Positions 36,299 to 38,462 of a DNA stretch of 38,462 nucleotides are shown piece by piece. Under the pieces are notes generated by a model. The model was not told where the DNA came from. It saw nothing but the letters and a program-made list of their open reading frames with translations, and did not search any database. How positions within the stretch are numbered: position 1 is the stretch's first letter; every line of letters starts with the position of its first letter. The position numbers and the translations under genes are program-made. Source of the stretch: Candidatus Zixiibacteriota bacterium (GTDB taxonomy: Bacteria; Zixibacteria; MSB-5A5; UM-FILTER-46-8); assembly GCA_026983835.1 (NCBI GenBank), contig JALSTH010000108.1:1-38462 (forward strand). Direction: 5' to 3'.

Positions 36299-36390
36299 TC
36301 AAACCGCTTAACAAAAGCGAAAATTGAACTACCCCGTTCGCTGAAAATAATCCGTTTACCAAAAATATCCCCGAAATATAGCCTTTTTGC

Positions 36391-36418
36391 TTGCTTCCCA
36401 ATTTTAATCTATTATTAT
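36391..36418 (+). promoter_or_regulatory. Candidate promoter for the aldehyde dehydrogenase gene
   Basis: TTGCTT, 16 nt, TATTAT (-10 matches 5 of 6), giving a leader of about 75 nt. It lies in the 203-nt gap after rluB. Confidence 0.4.
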
Positions 36419-36501
36419 GCTAAATTCAAATTTGGCTGTTTTTTACAGTCAAAAAATAAGCGAAAAAAAAGAGCAATAAGAGAACGGATAGGAGGTTCGA
36501 A

Positions 36502-38001
36502 TTGAACAGCGACGCAAAGGTTTACAAGAATTACATTAACGGTGAATGGGTCGAATCGGTTAGCGGTGAAACTTATGAAAACCGAAACCCGGCGGATAAA
36601 CGGGAACTAATCGGATTATTCCAGAAATCCGATTCGAGGGATGTTGATGCCGCCATAACCGCTGCGGCGGAAGCTTATGATGAATGGCGTCTTACACCGG
36701 CTCCCAAGAGAGGAGAAATCCTTTTCAAGGCAGCTCAACTTCTAAAAGACCGCAAAGAAGAAATCGCCCGGGATATGACTCGCGAAATGGGCAAGATCCT
36801 AAAAGAAACTCGGGGCGATACGCAGGAAGCCATCGATATGGGATTCTATATGGCTGGCGAAGGAAGACGGATGTTTGGAGAGACAGTTCCCTCGGAGATG
36901 CACAATAAATTCCAAATGTCGATTCGCCAACCGATGGGAGTCATCGGGATGATTACGCCTTGGAATTTCCCGATCGCAATCCCTTCTTGGAAAATATTTC
37001 CAGCCCTCGTTTGCGGGAATACGGTAGTAATTAAGCCCGCCACCTATACTCCCTTATCCGTTTTACACTTTATGGAAATATTCGAGGAAAGCGGTATTCC
37101 GAAGGGCGTAGTAAATATGGTGACCGGAAGCGGGGGAGCGGTCGGAGACCCCTTGATGAGAGATAAGAGGATAAAATTAGTGAGCTTTACGGGTTCATCG
37201 GAAGTGGGGCGTTTGGTCAGCGAAGCTTGCGCTCCGGATTTCAGACATTGTATGTTGGAGATGGGAGGCAAAAACGGGCAATTGGTAATGGATGATGCTG
37301 ATTTGGACCTTGCCTTGGAAGGCGCATTATGGGGAGCTTTCGGAACAACCGGACAGCGTTGCACCGCTACCAGCAGAATAATAGTCCATAAGGATGTCAT
37401 CGAAGAGTTCACCGAGAGATTCGTGGAGCGGGCTAAAAAGATTAAAATAGGGAATGGTCTTGATGAGTCGGTGGAAATGGGACCGGCGGTATCCGAAAGT
37501 CAGATGAATACTGTCCTCAATTATATTGAAATCGGCAAAAAAGAAGGGGCGAGACTCCTTTGCGGAGGCGAAAGGCTAACCGGCGGGGATTATGACTATG
37601 GCTGGTTTACTCAACCGACCGTATTCGGGGATGTTAAAGAGGATATGAGGATCTTTCAAGAAGAAATTTTCGGTTCCGTTGTCTCAATAGCTTCCTGCGA
37701 TTCCCTCGAGGATGGAATAAACAAATTGAACAATGTCCCTTATGGTCTATCCGCCTCTATTTATTCCAAAAATGTAAATAGGGCATTTCGGGCTATGAGA
37801 GATGTTTATACCGGGATATTTTATATCAATGCGCCTACGATCGGCGCGGAAATTTCTTTACCTTTTGGCGGCACGAAGATAACCGGGAACGGTCATCGTG
37901 AAGCCGGAAAACAAGCATTAGAAGTCTTCTCCGAATGGAAAGCCGTTTATATAGATTTCTCCGGAGTTCTGCAAAGAGCACAGATAGATAATGCTGAATA
38001 A
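36502..38001 (+). CDS. NAD(P)-dependent aldehyde dehydrogenase
   Basis: This is a 499-aa protein of normal ALDH length. Asn155 lies in the oxyanion motif TPWNFP, Lys178 in VIKPA, the cofactor loop FTGSSEVG is at 229-236, general base Glu253 is in LEMGGKN, and nucleophile Cys287 is in [16 protein letters not shown] and the C-terminal [17 protein letters not shown] complete the fold. GQRCTATSR and the GHREAG end recall ketoglutarate-semialdehyde and aminoadipate-semialdehyde dehydrogenases, but the substrate cannot be set from motifs. AGGAGG lies 5-6 nt before the TTG at 36502, which is used as start. Confidence 0.92.
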   Translation: MNSDAKVYKNYINGEWVESVSGETYENRNPADKRELIGLFQKSDSRDVDAAITAAAEAYDEWRLTPAPKRGEILFKAAQLLKDRKEEIARDMTREMGKILKETRGDTQEAIDMGFYMAGEGRRMFGETVPSEMHNKFQMSIRQPMGVIGMITPWNFPIAIPSWKIFPALVCGNTVVIKPATYTPLSVLHFMEIFEESGIPKGVVNMVTGSGGAVGDPLMRDKRIKLVSFTGSSEVGRLVSEACAPDFRHCMLEMGGKNGQLVMDDADLDLALEGALWGAFGTTGQRCTATSRIIVHKDVIEEFTERFVERAKKIKIGNGLDESVEMGPAVSESQMNTVLNYIEIGKKEGARLLCGGERLTGGDYDYGWFTQPTVFGDVKEDMRIFQEEIFGSVVSIASCDSLEDGINKLNNVPYGLSASIYSKNVNRAFRAMRDVYTGIFYINAPTIGAEISLPFGGTKITGNGHREAGKQALEVFSEWKAVYIDFSGVLQRAQIDNAE

Positions 38002-38032
38002 TCTATCACCTCGAAATAAATAATTCGCACCT

Positions 38033-38062
38033 AAAAAGTCGGTTCGGATGAACCGACTTTTT
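38033..38062 (+). terminator. Rho-independent terminator after the aldehyde dehydrogenase gene
   Basis: A perfect 12-bp stem (AAAAAGTCGGTT / AACCGACTTTTT) has a 6-nt loop and is followed by ATTTTAT. The A-run on the left makes it work in either direction. Confidence 0.88.
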
Positions 38063-38111
38063 ATTTTATGAATTATATCCTACTTTTGTTATGTTATTAT
38101 AAACACAAAAT

Positions 38112-38143
38112 AAAAAAGGGCTACCCATTCGGGCAACCCTTTT
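38112..38143 (-). terminator. Rho-independent terminator of the citrate synthase gene
   Basis: On the minus strand AAAAGGG-TTGCCC pairs with GGGTAG-CCCTTTT (two G-T pairs) and is followed by T6-A-T4. It lies about 25 nt past the citrate synthase stop. Confidence 0.82.
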
Positions 38144-38166
38144 GTTTATAATCCAACCCTTTTCGG

Positions 38167-38462
38167 TTATTTGGCGTTGGCTTTTATCCATTCGGTTGAG
38201 ACCGATTTCGGACGGGTTATCGGCGTGCCGATGGCTCTGTTGATAATCATCTGCGCGCACATTCCCATAGCCCTCGAAACACTGAACAAGACAGTATAAT
38301 ACGGGAATTCCTTCAACCCATAATGGTATAATAACGAACCGGAGCCCGCATCCACATTCGGCTGTGGATTTTTCGCTTTACCATGTTCTTTTAATACACC
38401 CGGTATATGCTGGAATATCATATCTACAATCTTGAAGACAGGATCATCTCCACAATGTTTCA
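38167..38462 (-). CDS. Citrate synthase, eukaryotic-like type I (N-terminal part beyond window edge)
   Basis: Only the last 97 residues are in the window; the frame is open to the right edge (KHCGDDPVFKIVDMIFQ before the first internal Met). The pattern KNPQPNVDAGSGSLLYHYG, FPYYTVLFSVSRAMG and ITRPKSVSTEW matches the C-terminal part of citrate synthase. It resembles the mitochondrial form (KNPWPNVDAHSG ... YYTVLFGVSRALG ... RPKSMST) more than the hexameric E. coli GltA. The catalytic Asp of NVDA and both substrate arginines (SRAMG, RPKS) are kept. It condenses acetyl-CoA with oxaloacetate. The stop is TAA at 38169-38167. Confidence 0.9.
   Translation of the reverse strand, partial: KHCGDDPVFKIVDMIFQHIPGVLKEHGKAKNPQPNVDAGSGSLLYHYGLKEFPYYTVLFSVSRAMGMCAQMIINRAIGTPITRPKSVSTEWIKANAK

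Overview
The window is a gene-dense stretch (about 90% coding, AT-rich, no rRNA or tRNA genes seen) of the chromosome of a diderm bacterium. A LolD-type ATPase, an MlaE-type permease, RseP, a periplasmic HtrA, TatA and a SPOR lipoprotein all imply an inner membrane plus an outer membrane. A DUF4159-DUF4175-TPR cassette and a DUF4321 protein suggest a lineage of, or near, the FCB group (for example one of its candidate phyla), but I cannot name the phylum. Putative promoters are of the sigma70 type (TTGAC-like, 16-19 nt, TAnnnT), not the Bacteroidota type. No phage, transposase, CRISPR array or obvious recent transfer was seen.

Left part (1-10.0 kb). The 3' end of pssA runs into purS-purQ-DUF4321, followed by tatA, an unknown 153-aa protein and a 2[4Fe-4S] mini-ferredoxin. 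On the minus strand are a CDP-alcohol phosphatidyltransferase plus myo-inositol-1-phosphate synthase pair (inositol phospholipid synthesis), then a DUF523/TudS-like protein overlapping a CBS-like PLP enzyme (sulfur metabolism), then an HtrA protease with two PDZ domains. A secreted SagB/ThcOx-type flavin oxidoreductase follows on the plus strand. A DinB-fold protein, a small membrane protein and a SPOR lipoprotein follow on the minus strand.

Middle (10.2-20.8 kb). An orphan PTS EIIA protein has a promoter that overlaps a perfect dyad. A divergent MoeA-like protein, rseP, lepB, a CysQ-like phosphatase overlapping mlaE, and a solitary gatC follow. A minus-strand operon holds a small bipartite charged protein, ligA and yihY. 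A minus-strand gene encodes a SWIB-domain protein with a histone-H1-like lysine-rich tail and is closed by a strong terminator.

Right part (21-38.5 kb). lolD-mcsA-mcsB-clpC forms a protein-arginine-phosphorylation/proteolysis operon without ctsR and ends at a good terminator. A separate promoter starts DUF4159-DUF4175-TPR. A divergently oriented small membrane protein precedes a run of HNH endonuclease, trpS (with an iron-sulfur-type cysteine motif), scpA, scpB and rluB. An aldehyde dehydrogenase with its own promoter and terminator converges on the 3' end of a eukaryotic-type citrate synthase at the right edge.

The most unusual points are: the McsA-McsB-ClpC system in a diderm, coupled to lolD rather than ctsR; the envelope cassette DUF4159-DUF4175-TPR; the eukaryote-like SWIB/H1 protein; the [4Fe-4S]-type TrpRS; the exported stand-alone SagB-type oxidoreductase; a MoeA-like protein with eroded active-site motifs; and the dyad-controlled orphan EIIA. 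All functional calls come from reading motifs; no database search was possible.
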